Below are positions 34,440 to 43,098 of a stretch of 64,000 nt of DNA, piece by piece (the stretch's first letter is position 1; every line of letters starts with the position of its first letter). The DNA is taken from NCBI GenBank assembly GCA_022841885.1, contig JALHQP010000001.1:1-64000 (forward strand). Direction: 5' to 3'. The notes beneath the pieces were generated by a model. That model did no database searches and was not told the DNA's origin. It saw only the letters and a list, made by a program, of their open reading frames with translations. The translations under genes and the position numbers were made by a program. Source of the DNA: Aquincola sp. (lineage in GTDB: Bacteria > Pseudomonadota > Gammaproteobacteria > Burkholderiales > Burkholderiaceae_C).

Positions 34440-36044
34440 ATGAGTTCCGATCCGCCCGCCCATTCCCTGCCCGGCCGCGCCAGCGCCACGGCCGAGGACG
34501 ACGCCTTCGCGGCCACCGTCGTCGAGGACATGTTCGACGGCGACGAGCCGGAGAGCGTGCCGGGCTCGTCGCCCGTCGACGAGCGCCGCCTGCTGACCAT
34601 GCCCACGATCGGGCATGTCGGCCGCTACGCGCTGAAGCACCAGCTCGGCGCCGGCGGCCTGGGCGCGGTCTATGCCGCGCTCGACCCGCTGCTGTCGCGG
34701 CCGATCGCGGTCAAGATGCTGCGCGTGGCCGACCTCGGCACCGAGCAGCGCGAGTCGCTCGAGCAGCAGCTGCTGGCCGAGGCGCGCGCCGCGGCCGGCC
34801 TCAACCACCCGAACATCGTCACCGTCTACGACGCCGGCCTCGCCGAGGAGGGCGTCTACATCGCGATGGAGCGCCTGCAGGGGCGCGACCTGCGCCAGCT
34901 GCTGGCCGACGGCTGGCGGCCCGACGCGGTGCAGGCCGCGCGCATCGCCAAGCGCCTGGCCGACGCGCTGTCCTACGCGCACGGCCATGGCGTCGTGCAC
35001 TGCGACATCAAGCCGGCCAACATCTTCATGACCGGGCGCACGCAGCCTAAGCTGCTGGACTTCGGCATCGCACGCGTGACGGCCGGTCGCTTCGACGCCG
35101 CCGCCGCGCCGGTGGACATCAGTGCCGAAACCTCCACCGTGCCGCCGCCCGAACTGGGCTCGCCGTACTACGTCTCGCCCGAACACCTGCGCAGCGAGCC
35201 GCTCGATGCCCGTGCCGACGTCTACGGCGTCGGCGTCGTGCTGTACGAACTGCTGACCGGCCAGCGCGCCTTCGACGGCGGCGGGCTGGACGCGATCCGC
35301 CACGCCGTGCTCGAGGCCCCGGTGACGCCGGCGCACACCGCCAACCCGAAGATTGACGCGGCGCTGTCGGGCATCGTCGCGCGCGCGATGGCGCGCGCGC
35401 CCGGCGACCGCTACCGCTCGGCGCGCCAGCTCTCGCGCGCGCTGCGCACCTGGATCAGCGAGGAGACCAATGGCCTGGGTCACAAGGTCTCGCGCCACTC
35501 GCGCATGGGCTATGTCTGGGCCGCCGGTGCCACGGTCGCGCTGGTGCTCAGCGCCGCCGCTTGGCTGATGATTCCGCGCGAGGACGGTGCGTCGGCGCAG
35601 GCCGCGGCGGTGCCGGCAGCGCCGCAGCCGGCCGTGGTCCAGGCCGCGACACCGGTGCCTGCCTTGCCCGAGCCGATTCCCGTCGCCGCGGCTCCGGCGG
35701 CGCCGCCGGAGGGCAAGCCGGTGGTCAAGGCAGCGGCCCCCGTGCCAGCCCCCAAGCCGGTGCGCACCAAGGAGCGCACGTCGCGCCTCGCACAACAAGT
35801 CGCACCCGCACCCGTGGTCGCGGCCGCGCCGGTGCTCGGCACGGTGCAGATCGCGGTCAGCCCCTGGGGCCAGGTCGAGGTGGACGGCAAGCCGGCCGGC
35901 ACCACGCCGCCGCTGTCGCGCCTGACCCTGCCGGTGGGCACGCACCAGATCGTCGTGCGCAACGACGACTTCCCCGCCTACAGCACCAGCATCACGGTCA
36001 GCGAAGACAAGCCGGTGACGCTGCGCCACCGCTTCGGTTCATGA
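34440..36044 (+). CDS. Membrane Ser/Thr protein kinase with PEGA domain, HCD catalytic loop
   Basis: A 534-residue Hanks-type kinase. The kinase domain (about 61-340) has Gly-rich LGAGGLGAVY, Lys92 (IAVKML), the catalytic loop VVHCDIKPANIF (Asp189, Asn194), DFG at 207-209 and SPYYVSPEHL. Cys replaces the usual Arg before the catalytic Asp, making it a non-RD kinase. A membrane helix follows (about 358-380), then a long Ala/Pro linker and a PEGA domain (VQIAVSPWGQVEVDGKPAG) in the periplasm. Its stop overlaps the TssQ-like lipoprotein gene, resembling kinase-lipoprotein pairs linked to type VI secretion, but no other secretion genes are present. Confidence 0.9.
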   Translation: MSSDPPAHSLPGRASATAEDDAFAATVVEDMFDGDEPESVPGSSPVDERRLLTMPTIGHVGRYALKHQLGAGGLGAVYAALDPLLSRPIAVKMLRVADLGTEQRESLEQQLLAEARAAAGLNHPNIVTVYDAGLAEEGVYIAMERLQGRDLRQLLADGWRPDAVQAARIAKRLADALSYAHGHGVVHCDIKPANIFMTGRTQPKLLDFGIARVTAGRFDAAAAPVDISAETSTVPPPELGSPYYVSPEHLRSEPLDARADVYGVGVVLYELLTGQRAFDGGGLDAIRHAVLEAPVTPAHTANPKIDAALSGIVARAMARAPGDRYRSARQLSRALRTWISEETNGLGHKVSRHSRMGYVWAAGATVALVLSAAAWLMIPREDGASAQAAAVPAAPQPAVVQAATPVPALPEPIPVAAAPAAPPEGKPVVKAAAPVPAPKPVRTKERTSRLAQQVAPAPVVAAAPVLGTVQIAVSPWGQVEVDGKPAGTTPPLSRLTLPVGTHQIVVRNDDFPAYSTSITVSEDKPVTLRHRFGS

Positions 36045-36430
36045 GCCGACGGGGTCTGCACGGGCTGCTGGCCGCGACGGCACTGCTGTGCGCCGCCTGC
36101 GTGACGACCGCCCCGGGCCTCACCGACGTGATGCAGCGTCCCGCCGAGCGGGCCCTGTTGACCGGCCTGCGAGCCTACGAGGACGGCCAGTACGCCGACG
36201 CCGAGCGCGAGCTGAAGAAGGCGCTCGAGATCGGGCTGTCCAGCGCCAAGGACCGTGCCAGCGCCAACAAGCATCTGGCCTTCGTGTACTGCACCAGCAA
36301 CCGCGTGCCCGCTTGCGATCAGGCCTTCCGTGCCGCCGTGGCGGCCGACCCCGAATTCGCCCTGTCCAAGGCCGAGGCCGGCCATCCGCAATGGGGGCCG
36401 GTGTATCGGCGCGTGACGGCAGGTCGCTGA
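36041..36430 (+). CDS. tssQ: TssQ-like lipoprotein
   Basis: A 129-residue lipoprotein. The signal ends in the lipobox LLCAAC (lipidated Cys near residue 20). The body is a short TPR-like helical repeat: LLTGLRAYEDGQYADAERELKKALEIGL, quoted here as YEDGQYADAERELKKAL, then LAFVYCTSNRVPACDQAF and the conserved C-terminal PEFALSKAEAGHPQWGPVY. This matches the TssQ-type lipoproteins associated with type VI secretion in Burkholderiales, though they also occur alone. The ATG overlaps the kinase stop, so the two form a unit. It is 40 bases before the tol genes. Confidence 0.8.
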   Translation: MSRRGLHGLLAATALLCAACVTTAPGLTDVMQRPAERALLTGLRAYEDGQYADAERELKKALEIGLSSAKDRASANKHLAFVYCTSNRVPACDQAFRAAVAADPEFALSKAEAGHPQWGPVYRRVTAGR

Positions 36431-36455
36431 AGCCGGCCGCAGGACGCGCGGGATA

Positions 36456-36461
36456 GATAAT
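36456..36461 (+). promoter_or_regulatory. Putative -10 box of ybgC-tolQRA
   Basis: GATAAT (36456-36461, in TAGATAAT) is an unusually AT-rich hexamer in GC-rich DNA, nine bases before the ybgC ATG at 36471. It fits a sigma-70 -10 box and would give a leader of only a few bases. No clear -35 box was identified and no Shine-Dalgarno precedes ybgC. Confidence 0.45.
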
Positions 36462-36470
36462 CCGCGCAGC

Positions 36471-36872
36471 ATGACCGCTGCGTTTGCGCACGAGCTGCGC
36501 GTCTACTGGGAAGACACCGATGCCGGCGGCATCGTGTTCTTCGCCAACTACCTGAAGTTCTTCGAGCGCGCCCGCACCGAGTGGCTGCGTGCGGCCGGGC
36601 TCGGCCAGCAGCATCTGCGCGAGCGCTTCGGCGTGCTGTTCATGGTGGCCGACACCCAGGTGAAGTTTCTCGCGCCGGCGCGCCTGGACGATGCCCTGCG
36701 CATCACGGTGCAGCCCGCCACACCGCGCGGCGCGACCCTGGTGCTGGCGCAGACGGCCTGGCGCGAGCGCACGCGCCTGGTCGACAGCCAGGTCACGCTG
36801 GCCTGCGTGGACGCGGGAACCTTGCGCCCGCGCCGCATTCCCAAACCCGTTCTCGACACCATCCACCCATGA
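36471..36872 (+). CDS. ybgC: YbgC, tol-pal-associated acyl-CoA thioesterase
   Basis: A 133-residue hot-dog-fold thioesterase. The signature YWEDTDAGGIVFFANYLKF contains the catalytic Asp, followed by FFERARTEWLRAAG and the strand region FMVADTQVKFLAPARLDD. YbgC hydrolyses short-chain or ACP-bound acyl groups and belongs to the tol-pal locus. Its stop overlaps tolQ (ATGA), so the two are coupled. The start has no Shine-Dalgarno but a -10 box is close upstream. Confidence 0.95.
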   Translation: MTAAFAHELRVYWEDTDAGGIVFFANYLKFFERARTEWLRAAGLGQQHLRERFGVLFMVADTQVKFLAPARLDDALRITVQPATPRGATLVLAQTAWRERTRLVDSQVTLACVDAGTLRPRRIPKPVLDTIHP

Positions 36873-37549
36873 CCCAGGACCTCTCGATCGTCACGCTCGT
36901 GCTGCATGCGAGCTTCGTGGTGCAGCTCGTGATGGCCGGCCTGCTGGTCACCTCGCTGATCAGCTGGACCGTGATCTTCGGCAAGCTGATCGGCCTCAAG
37001 CAGGTGCGCGTGCGCAACGAGGACTTCGAGCGCGACTTCTGGTCGGGCCGCCAGTTGAACGACCTCTACCAGGCCGCCAGCGGCAAGCCGGCCACGGCAC
37101 GCAGCGCGCCGATGGAGCGCATCTTCGCCTCGGGCATGCGCGAGTTCCTCAAGCTGCGCGAGAAGCGGCTCGACGCGGGCGCCCAGCTCGACGGCGCGCG
37201 CCGGGCGATGCGCGCGAGCTTCCAGCGCGAGCTCGACGTGATCGAAAGCCACCTGAGCTTCCTCGGCTCGGTCGGCTCGGTCAGCCCCTACGTCGGCCTG
37301 TTCGGCACCGTGTGGGGGATCATGCATGCCTTCGTCGGCCTGTCGAACCTGCAGCAGGTGACGCTGGCCACCGTGGCGCCGGGCATCGCCGAGGCCCTGG
37401 TGGCCACGGCGATCGGCCTGTTCGCGGCAATCCCGGCGGTGATCGCCTACAACCGCTTCGCGCGCGACATCGACCGCATCGCGATCCAGCTGGAGACCTT
37501 CATCGAGGAGTTCTCCAACATCCTGCAGCGCAACGTCGCGCCGCATTGA
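36869..37549 (+). CDS. tolQ: TolQ
   Basis: A 226-residue inner-membrane proton-channel subunit of the Tol system. Three membrane segments are visible: VVQLVMAGLLVTSLISWTVIFG, LSFLGSVGSVSPYVGLFGTVWGIM (in part) and ALVATAIGLFAAIPAVIAYN. The GLFGTVWGIM and AEALVATAIGLFAAIPAV motifs line the channel in the TolQ/ExbB family. TolQ with TolR uses the proton gradient to energise TolA for outer-membrane constriction during division. ATG overlaps the ybgC stop. Confidence 0.96.
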   Translation: MTQDLSIVTLVLHASFVVQLVMAGLLVTSLISWTVIFGKLIGLKQVRVRNEDFERDFWSGRQLNDLYQAASGKPATARSAPMERIFASGMREFLKLREKRLDAGAQLDGARRAMRASFQRELDVIESHLSFLGSVGSVSPYVGLFGTVWGIMHAFVGLSNLQQVTLATVAPGIAEALVATAIGLFAAIPAVIAYNRFARDIDRIAIQLETFIEEFSNILQRNVAPH

Positions 37550-37558
37550 GGAGCTGAG

Positions 37559-37989
<431 letters not shown>

Positions 37990-37990
<1 letters not shown>

Positions 37991-38817
37991 TGAACGCGGC
38001 ACGCGCGCTCGATCCGCTGCGCCCGCGCCGCCCCGGCGGCATGGGCCGCGGCGCGATGTTCGCGCTGGTGGTGCACGCCGGCCTGATCCTGGCGCTGGCC
38101 ATCGGCGTGAGCTGGCGCTCGAGCGAACCGGCCGGCGTGACGGCAGAGTTGTGGGCTGCGGTGCCCGAGGTGGCAGCGCCGGCGGCGGTGGCGCCTGTGG
38201 CACCACCGCCGCCCCAGCCTGTGATGCCCAAGCCCGAACCCAAGGTCGAGCCACCACCGCCCAAGCCCGAGGTCAACGAGGCCGAGATCGCGCTCGAGAA
38301 GGCCAAGGTCGAGAAGGCACGGCGCGAGCGCGAAGAGCGGGAGGAACGCGAGGCCAAGGAGAAGATCGAGGCGGTGAGGAAGCAGCGCGAACTGGCTGAG
38401 AAGCAGGAACGCGAGAAGGCGGAGAAGCTCGCCAAGGCGGAAGAACAGCGCTTGGCCAAGCTGCGCGAGGACCAACTGAAGCGCATGCAGGGCCAGCTCG
38501 GTGCCACCGGCGCGCCGCAGTCCACTGGCACTGCGCAGCGCGATGCCGGGCCGTCGGCCAACTACGCTGGCCGCATCGTCGCGCGCGTCAAGCCCAACAT
38601 CGTGCTGACCGAGTCGGTACCGGCCACGCTGCGCGCCGAGGTCGAACTGCGGGTCGCGCCCGACGGCACGATCACGTCGCGCCGGCTCGTCAAGCCGAGC
38701 GGCAACACGGCTTGGGACGAGGCGGTACTGCGCGCGATCGACCGCACCGAAACGCTGCCGAAGGACACCGACGGACGGGTGCCGTCGGCGATCACGATCG
38801 GCTTTACGCCGGTTTGA
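37990..38817 (+). CDS. tolA: TolA
   Basis: A 275-residue TonB-like protein: one membrane helix (GAMFALVVHAGLILALAIGV, about 22-41), a Pro-rich region with KPEPKVEPPPPKPE, a long charged coiled coil (NEAEIALEKAKVEKARRERE onward to about 170), and a C-terminal TonB-C-type domain with RVKPNIVLTESVPATLRAEV, TITSRRLVKPSGN and WDEAVLRAIDRTETLPKD. It spans the periplasm to contact TolB/Pal and the outer membrane. The ATG at 37990 overlaps the tolR stop. Its end overlaps a convergent gene by 14 bases, and tolB is not adjacent but 2.4 kb further on. Confidence 0.93.
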
Positions 38818-39397
38818 CCCTGGGCATCCGCCCCAGCAGGAAGAACTCGTCGTTCGGCCGCAGTGACAGCAGGTTGGCCATGCGGTTGGACAGACCGAAC
38901 AGGGCGGTGATCGCGCCGATGTCCCAGATGTCCTCGTCCGTGAACCCGTGCGCGCGCAGCGCCTCGAAGTCGGCCTCGACGATGGCGCCGCTGTCCTGGC
39001 AGACCTTGAGCGCAAAGGCGAGCATTGCTCGCTGGCGCTCGCCGATGTCGGCCTTCAGGTAGTTCGTCGCCACCTGGTCGGCCAGCAGCGGTTGCTTCGA
39101 GTACACGCGCAGCAGCGCGCCATGCGCCACGACGCAGTACAGGCAGTCGTTCGCCGCCGAGGTGGCGACGATGACCATCTCGCGATCGGCCTTGCTCAAC
39201 GTGCCGGTCTCCTTCATCAGCAGCGCGTCGTGCCAGGCGAAGAAGGCACGTGCCTCCTCGGGGCGGTGGGCGAAGGCAAGGAAGACGTTGGGCACGAAGC
39301 CGGCCTTGGCCTGCACCTCCAGGATGCGCGCGCGCAGATCCTCTGGCAGGTCGGCGATGTCGGGTACGGGCCAGCGCGAGATCGGGGTTGTGTTCAT
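38804..39397 (-). CDS. AhpD-like peroxidase-related protein (carboxymuconolactone decarboxylase fold)
   Basis: About 197 residues of the uncharacterised peroxidase-related (YciW-type) group. The AhpD core motif is SAANDCLYCVVAHGALLR, with the CxxC redox pair and the following His. FVPNVFLAFAHRPEEARAFFAWHDAL and ADIGERQRAMLAFALKVCQDS complete the fold. AhpD-type proteins reduce peroxide-detoxifying partners; the partner here is unknown. The ATG at 39395-39397 gives a natural N-terminus. It lies downstream of msbA on the same strand with a four-base gap, so they are probably one operon inserted in the tol-pal region. Confidence 0.87.
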   Translation of the reverse strand: MNTTPISRWPVPDIADLPEDLRARILEVQAKAGFVPNVFLAFAHRPEEARAFFAWHDALLMKETGTLSKADREMVIVATSAANDCLYCVVAHGALLRVYSKQPLLADQVATNYLKADIGERQRAMLAFALKVCQDSGAIVEADFEALRAHGFTDEDIWDIGAITALFGLSNRMANLLSLRPNDEFFLLGRMPRVKPA

Positions 39398-39401
39398 GGC
39401 C

Positions 39402-41144
39402 TCAGGTCCGGAATTGCATCGCATGCAGGCGTGCGTACAGGCCGCCGGCGGCCAGCAGCGCGGCATGCGTGCCCTGTTCGACGACGCGGCCGCCGTCCAT
39501 CGCCACCACGCGGTCGGCGTGCTCGATGGTCGACAGCCGGTGCGCGATGACCAGCGTGGTACGGCCCTCCATCAGGCGCTCGAGCGCGTCCTGCACCGCA
39601 CGCTCGCTCTCGCTGTCCAGCGCCGAGGTGGCCTCGTCGAGGATCAGCACCGGCGCATCCTTGTAGATCGCACGCGCGATCGCCAGGCGCTGGCGCTGGC
39701 CGCCGGACAGCTCGCTGCCGTTGTGGCCGATCGTGCTGTCGATGCCTTGCGGCAGCGTCATCACGAAGTCGAGCAGGTGCGCGCTGGCCAGGGCCGCGCG
39801 CACACGGTCCTTGTCGATCGTGTCGCCCAGCGCCACGTTGGCCGCGACCGAGTCGTTGAACAGCACGACGTCCTGGCTCACCAGCGCGAACTGGCGGCGC
39901 AGCGCGTCGAGCCGCCAGTCGGTCAGCGGCACACCGTCCAGGCGCAGCTCGCCGGCGGTCGGCTCGAAGAAGCGCGGCAACAGGTTCACCAGCGAGCTCT
40001 TGCCGGCGCCCGAGGGGCCGACCAGGGCCACGGTCTCGCCGGCGGCCACGGCGAGGTTCACGCCGTCGAGGGCGGGGGCGGTCTCCTCACCACGGTAGGC
40101 CAGCGACACGCCGCGCAGCTCGATCGCGCCGCGTCCACGCCCACCGGCCGGGGCGTGCGTGCCGCCCCGCTCTTCCGGCGTGTTCTCGATCAGCTCGATG
40201 CCGCGTTCGAGCGCGCGCACACCGCGCAGCAGCGGCGCTGCGGCATCGGACAGGTGCTTCAGCGGTGCCACCAGCATCAGCATCGCGGTGATGAAGGCAG
40301 CAAAGCCGCCCACCGTCACCTGGCCTCCCGTGGCGCCCTGCCAGAGCGCCATCACGACCACGGCCGACAAGGCCAGGGCCGCGATCAGCTGGGTGATCGG
40401 CGAGCTGATCGCGCCGGCCGCGGCGGTCTTGACCATCAGTTGGCGCAGGCGGTTGCTCTGCGCGCCGAAGCGCGCGCGCTGCGTCGGCGCGGCGCCGTGC
40501 AGGCGCACGATGCGCCAGGCCAGCGTGTTCTCCTCGACCACGTAGGCCAGCTCATCGGTGGCGGTCTGCCAGGCGCGCGTCAGGCGGTCCAGGCGCCGCG
40601 ACACCGCGCGCATCACGAAGGCGACGGCGGGCGCGAGCAGCACGATGAACAGCGTGAGCTTCCAGTTCAACCACAGCAGGTAGCCGAACAGGAACAGGCT
40701 GGTCAGCGAGTCGCGCACCACCATCATCAGCGCATTGGCCAGCTGTTGCGCGCCGGTCTGCACCTCGTAGACCAGGGTGTTGGTCAGGCTGCTGGCGCTG
40801 CGCTCGGTGAACAGGGCCGGGGCCGCGTCGAGCAGGCGCGCGAACATGCCTTCGCGCAGCGTCAGCACGCCGCGGTTGGCGGCCCAGGCCAGTGCATAGG
40901 CCGACAGGAAGTGCGCCACGCCGCGCACCACGTACAGGCCGACGATGAACACCGGCACGGCCCACAGCGGGAAGCTGCGTTGCGCGCCGAAGCCTTCGTC
41001 GAGCAGCTTCTTCAGCAGCGCCGGCAGCAGCGGCTCGGTGGCCGCGGCAACGATGGCCGCACCAAAGGCGACCACGAAGCCGATGCGGCTGGCGCGGAAG
41101 TAGGGCGCGATGCGCGCCAGGCGTTGCAGCAGCGGCGTGCTCAT
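39402..41144 (-). CDS. msbA: MsbA-type lipid A/ABC exporter
   Basis: A 580-residue half-transporter with six membrane helices in the N-terminal 310 residues and an ABC domain with Walker A GPSGAGKSS, signature LSGGQRQRLAIARA, Walker B VLILDEATSALD and the switch IAHRLSTIEHADRV. Similarity is to MsbA, which flips lipid A-core across the inner membrane, although other exporters share this architecture. ATG at 41142-41144 is the first natural start; upstream residues are in the divergent promoter region shared with tolB. Confidence 0.88.
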   Translation of the reverse strand: MSTPLLQRLARIAPYFRASRIGFVVAFGAAIVAAATEPLLPALLKKLLDEGFGAQRSFPLWAVPVFIVGLYVVRGVAHFLSAYALAWAANRGVLTLREGMFARLLDAAPALFTERSASSLTNTLVYEVQTGAQQLANALMMVVRDSLTSLFLFGYLLWLNWKLTLFIVLLAPAVAFVMRAVSRRLDRLTRAWQTATDELAYVVEENTLAWRIVRLHGAAPTQRARFGAQSNRLRQLMVKTAAAGAISSPITQLIAALALSAVVVMALWQGATGGQVTVGGFAAFITAMLMLVAPLKHLSDAAAPLLRGVRALERGIELIENTPEERGGTHAPAGGRGRGAIELRGVSLAYRGEETAPALDGVNLAVAAGETVALVGPSGAGKSSLVNLLPRFFEPTAGELRLDGVPLTDWRLDALRRQFALVSQDVVLFNDSVAANVALGDTIDKDRVRAALASAHLLDFVMTLPQGIDSTIGHNGSELSGGQRQRLAIARAIYKDAPVLILDEATSALDSESERAVQDALERLMEGRTTLVIAHRLSTIEHADRVVAMDGGRVVEQGTHAALLAAGGLYARLHAMQFRT

Positions 41145-41203
41145 GGTGACAAGCGGACGCATTATCAGCGCGGTCCTACAAGGGCCACCCCCGGTGACCT
41201 GCC

Positions 41204-41209
41204 TACAAT
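41204..41209 (+). promoter_or_regulatory. Putative -10 box of tolB-pal-cpoB
   Basis: TACAAT (41204-41209) lies 12 bases before the tolB ATG at 41222 in the 77-base divergent msbA/tolB region. Transcription would begin only about five bases before that ATG, so the tolB message from this promoter would be nearly leaderless, unless the ATG at 41246 is used. There is no Shine-Dalgarno before either start. Confidence 0.5.
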
Positions 41210-41221
41210 CCCTGCGCAACA

Positions 41222-42541
41222 ATGACTTCGACGACCCGCTCTCCGATGCGGCGCCGCCAATGGTGTGCCGCCATGGCCGGCACCGCCGCCTCGCTCGCTC
41301 TGCCGCGCGCCTGGGCCCAGTTCCGGGTCGAGATCAGCGGCGTCGGTGCCACCCAGATCCCTGTGGCAGTGGCGCGCTTTCGCGACGACGACAAGGCCGC
41401 CCCCTCGCTCGGCGTGGTCAGCGCGATCGTGCGCGCCGACCTCGAGCGCAGCGGCCTGTTCCGCCTGCTCGACGCCCCCAGCGTGCTCGAGGAGACGGCG
41501 CAGCCCTCCATGGCCGAGTGGCGCGGCCGCGGCGCCGACGCGCTCGCCGGCGGCTCGGTGTCGCGCCTGGCCGATGGCCGCCTGGACGTGCGCTACAAGC
41601 TGTGGGACGTGGTCAAGGGCCAGGACCTCGGCGGCCAGAGCCTGGCCGTGCCGCTGGCCGACATGCGCCTGGCCGCGCACCGCGTGGCCGACGCCATCTA
41701 CGAGCGTCTGACCGGCGACAAGGGTGTGTTCTCGACGCGCATCGCCTACGTCACGCGCGCGGCCGGCCGCTACACGCTGCGCATCGCCGACGCCGACGGC
41801 GAGGGCGGCCAGGTGGCACTGTCCAGCCCCGACCCGATCATCTCGCCGGCCTGGTCGCCCGACGGGCGCGAGCTGGCCTACGTGTCCTTCGAATCGCAGA
41901 AGGCCGTGGTCTGGGTGCAGGAGGTGGCCAGCGGCCAGCGCCGCTCGATCGCCAACTTCCGCGGCAGCAACAGCGCGCCGGCCTGGTCGCCCGACGGCAA
42001 GCAGCTGGCCGTGACCCTGTCGCGCGACGGCGGCTCGCAGCTGTACGTGATCGGGCGCGACGGCGGCACGCCGCGGCGCCTGACGCAAAGCGGGGCCATC
42101 GACACCGAGGCCGCTTGGGCGCCTGACGGCAAGAGCCTGGTCTTCGTCAGCGACCGGGGCGGCGGCCCGCAGATCTACCGCATCGGCGCCAACGGCGGCG
42201 ACGCACAACGCCTCACGTTTGCGGGCGCCTACAACATCAGCCCGGCGCTCAGCCCCGACGGCAAGATCATGGCCTTCATCTCGCGCCTGGGCAGTGGGGC
42301 GTTCAGACTGCACACCATGGACGTCGGCAACGGCTCGGGCGGAACCCCGGTCGCCTTGACCGACACCAACGACGACGAAAGCCCGAGCTTCGCGCCCAAC
42401 GGCAAGCTGATCATCTACGCCTCGCGCGCCCAGGGCCGCGACGTGCTGATGACCACCACGCTGGACGGGCGCATCAAGGCGCGGCTGCTCGCCACCGGCG
42501 CCGACGTGCGCGAGCCGGTGTGGGGCCCGTTCAACCGCTAG
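41222..42541 (+). CDS. tolB: TolB
   Basis: A 439-residue periplasmic protein. The signal peptide is RRRQWCAAMAGTAASLALPRAWA, preceded by arginines (possibly Tat-dependent); its true start may be ATG 41222 or 41246. After the N-terminal domain (FRVEISGVGATQIPVAVARF) come the six WD/PD40 propeller repeats, each with a motif such as SPAWSPDGRELAYVSF, APAWSPDGKQLAVTLS and EAAWAPDGKSLVFVSD. TolB links Pal with the Tol inner-membrane complex. It starts a second tol-pal transcription unit with pal and cpoB. Confidence 0.96.
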   Translation: MTSTTRSPMRRRQWCAAMAGTAASLALPRAWAQFRVEISGVGATQIPVAVARFRDDDKAAPSLGVVSAIVRADLERSGLFRLLDAPSVLEETAQPSMAEWRGRGADALAGGSVSRLADGRLDVRYKLWDVVKGQDLGGQSLAVPLADMRLAAHRVADAIYERLTGDKGVFSTRIAYVTRAAGRYTLRIADADGEGGQVALSSPDPIISPAWSPDGRELAYVSFESQKAVVWVQEVASGQRRSIANFRGSNSAPAWSPDGKQLAVTLSRDGGSQLYVIGRDGGTPRRLTQSGAIDTEAAWAPDGKSLVFVSDRGGGPQIYRIGANGGDAQRLTFAGAYNISPALSPDGKIMAFISRLGSGAFRLHTMDVGNGSGGTPVALTDTNDDESPSFAPNGKLIIYASRAQGRDVLMTTTLDGRIKARLLATGADVREPVWGPFNR

Positions 42542-42552
42542 GAGAAACCAAG

Positions 42553-43098
42553 ATGTTCAAGACCGCTTCCACCCGTTCCGCCCTGCTGGCGCTGGGCGCG
42601 CTGGCCCTGCTGGCTGCCGGCTGCAGCACGCCGGTGCCGCTGCAGGACAACAAGGACGTGCCGGTCGAGTCGCGCACCGGCACCGCACCGGGTGCCGGCG
42701 GCGCGGGCGGGGCCGGCGCGGCGCAGTCGCAGGTGGCCACGGTGGACCTGGGCAGGTCCACGCCGACCGCGGCGCCGCGCATCGTGTACTTCGACTTCGA
42801 CAGCTTCGTCATCAAGGACGAGTACCGGTCGCTGATCGATGCCAACGCCAAGCAGCTCGTCGCGGCGCGTGGCAAGCGCATCGCGATCGAGGGCCACACC
42901 GACGAGCGGGGCGGCCGCGAGTACAACCTGGCCCTGGGCCAGAAGCGCGCCGAGTCGGTGGCCAAGGCGTTGGCGCTGCTGGGCGTCAACGAAGGCCAGA
43001 TGGAGCCGGTGAGCTTCGGCAAGGAGCGCCCGGCCGCGCAGGGCAGCGACGAGGCGGCGTGGGCCAAGAACCGCCGCGCCGAGCTGAAGGACAAGTGA
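42553..43098 (+). CDS. pal: Pal, peptidoglycan-associated lipoprotein
   Basis: A 181-residue lipoprotein with the lipobox LLAAGC and a C-terminal OmpA-like domain (IVYFDFDSFVIKDEYRSLID, IAIEGHTDERGGREYNLALGQKRAESV, SFGKERPAAQG) that binds diaminopimelate in peptidoglycan. The linker is Ala/Gly-rich. GGAGA lies before the ATG. Pal is held at the outer membrane and retracted by the Tol machine at division sites. Its stop overlaps the cpoB start. Confidence 0.97.
   Translation: MFKTASTRSALLALGALALLAAGCSTPVPLQDNKDVPVESRTGTAPGAGGAGGAGAAQSQVATVDLGRSTPTAAPRIVYFDFDSFVIKDEYRSLIDANAKQLVAARGKRIAIEGHTDERGGREYNLALGQKRAESVAKALALLGVNEGQMEPVSFGKERPAAQGSDEAAWAKNRRAELKDK

Noticed and set aside
32988-36029. 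A 1013-codon minus-strand frame over the aminotransferase and kinase genes
   Set aside because: It covers two genes with intact catalytic motifs on the other strand and translates to biased repetitive text.
34440-36430. Part of a type VI secretion locus
   Set aside because: Apart from the TssQ-like lipoprotein and a kinase, no tss, hcp, vgrG or clpV gene is present, and flanking genes are riboflavin/nusB and tol-pal.
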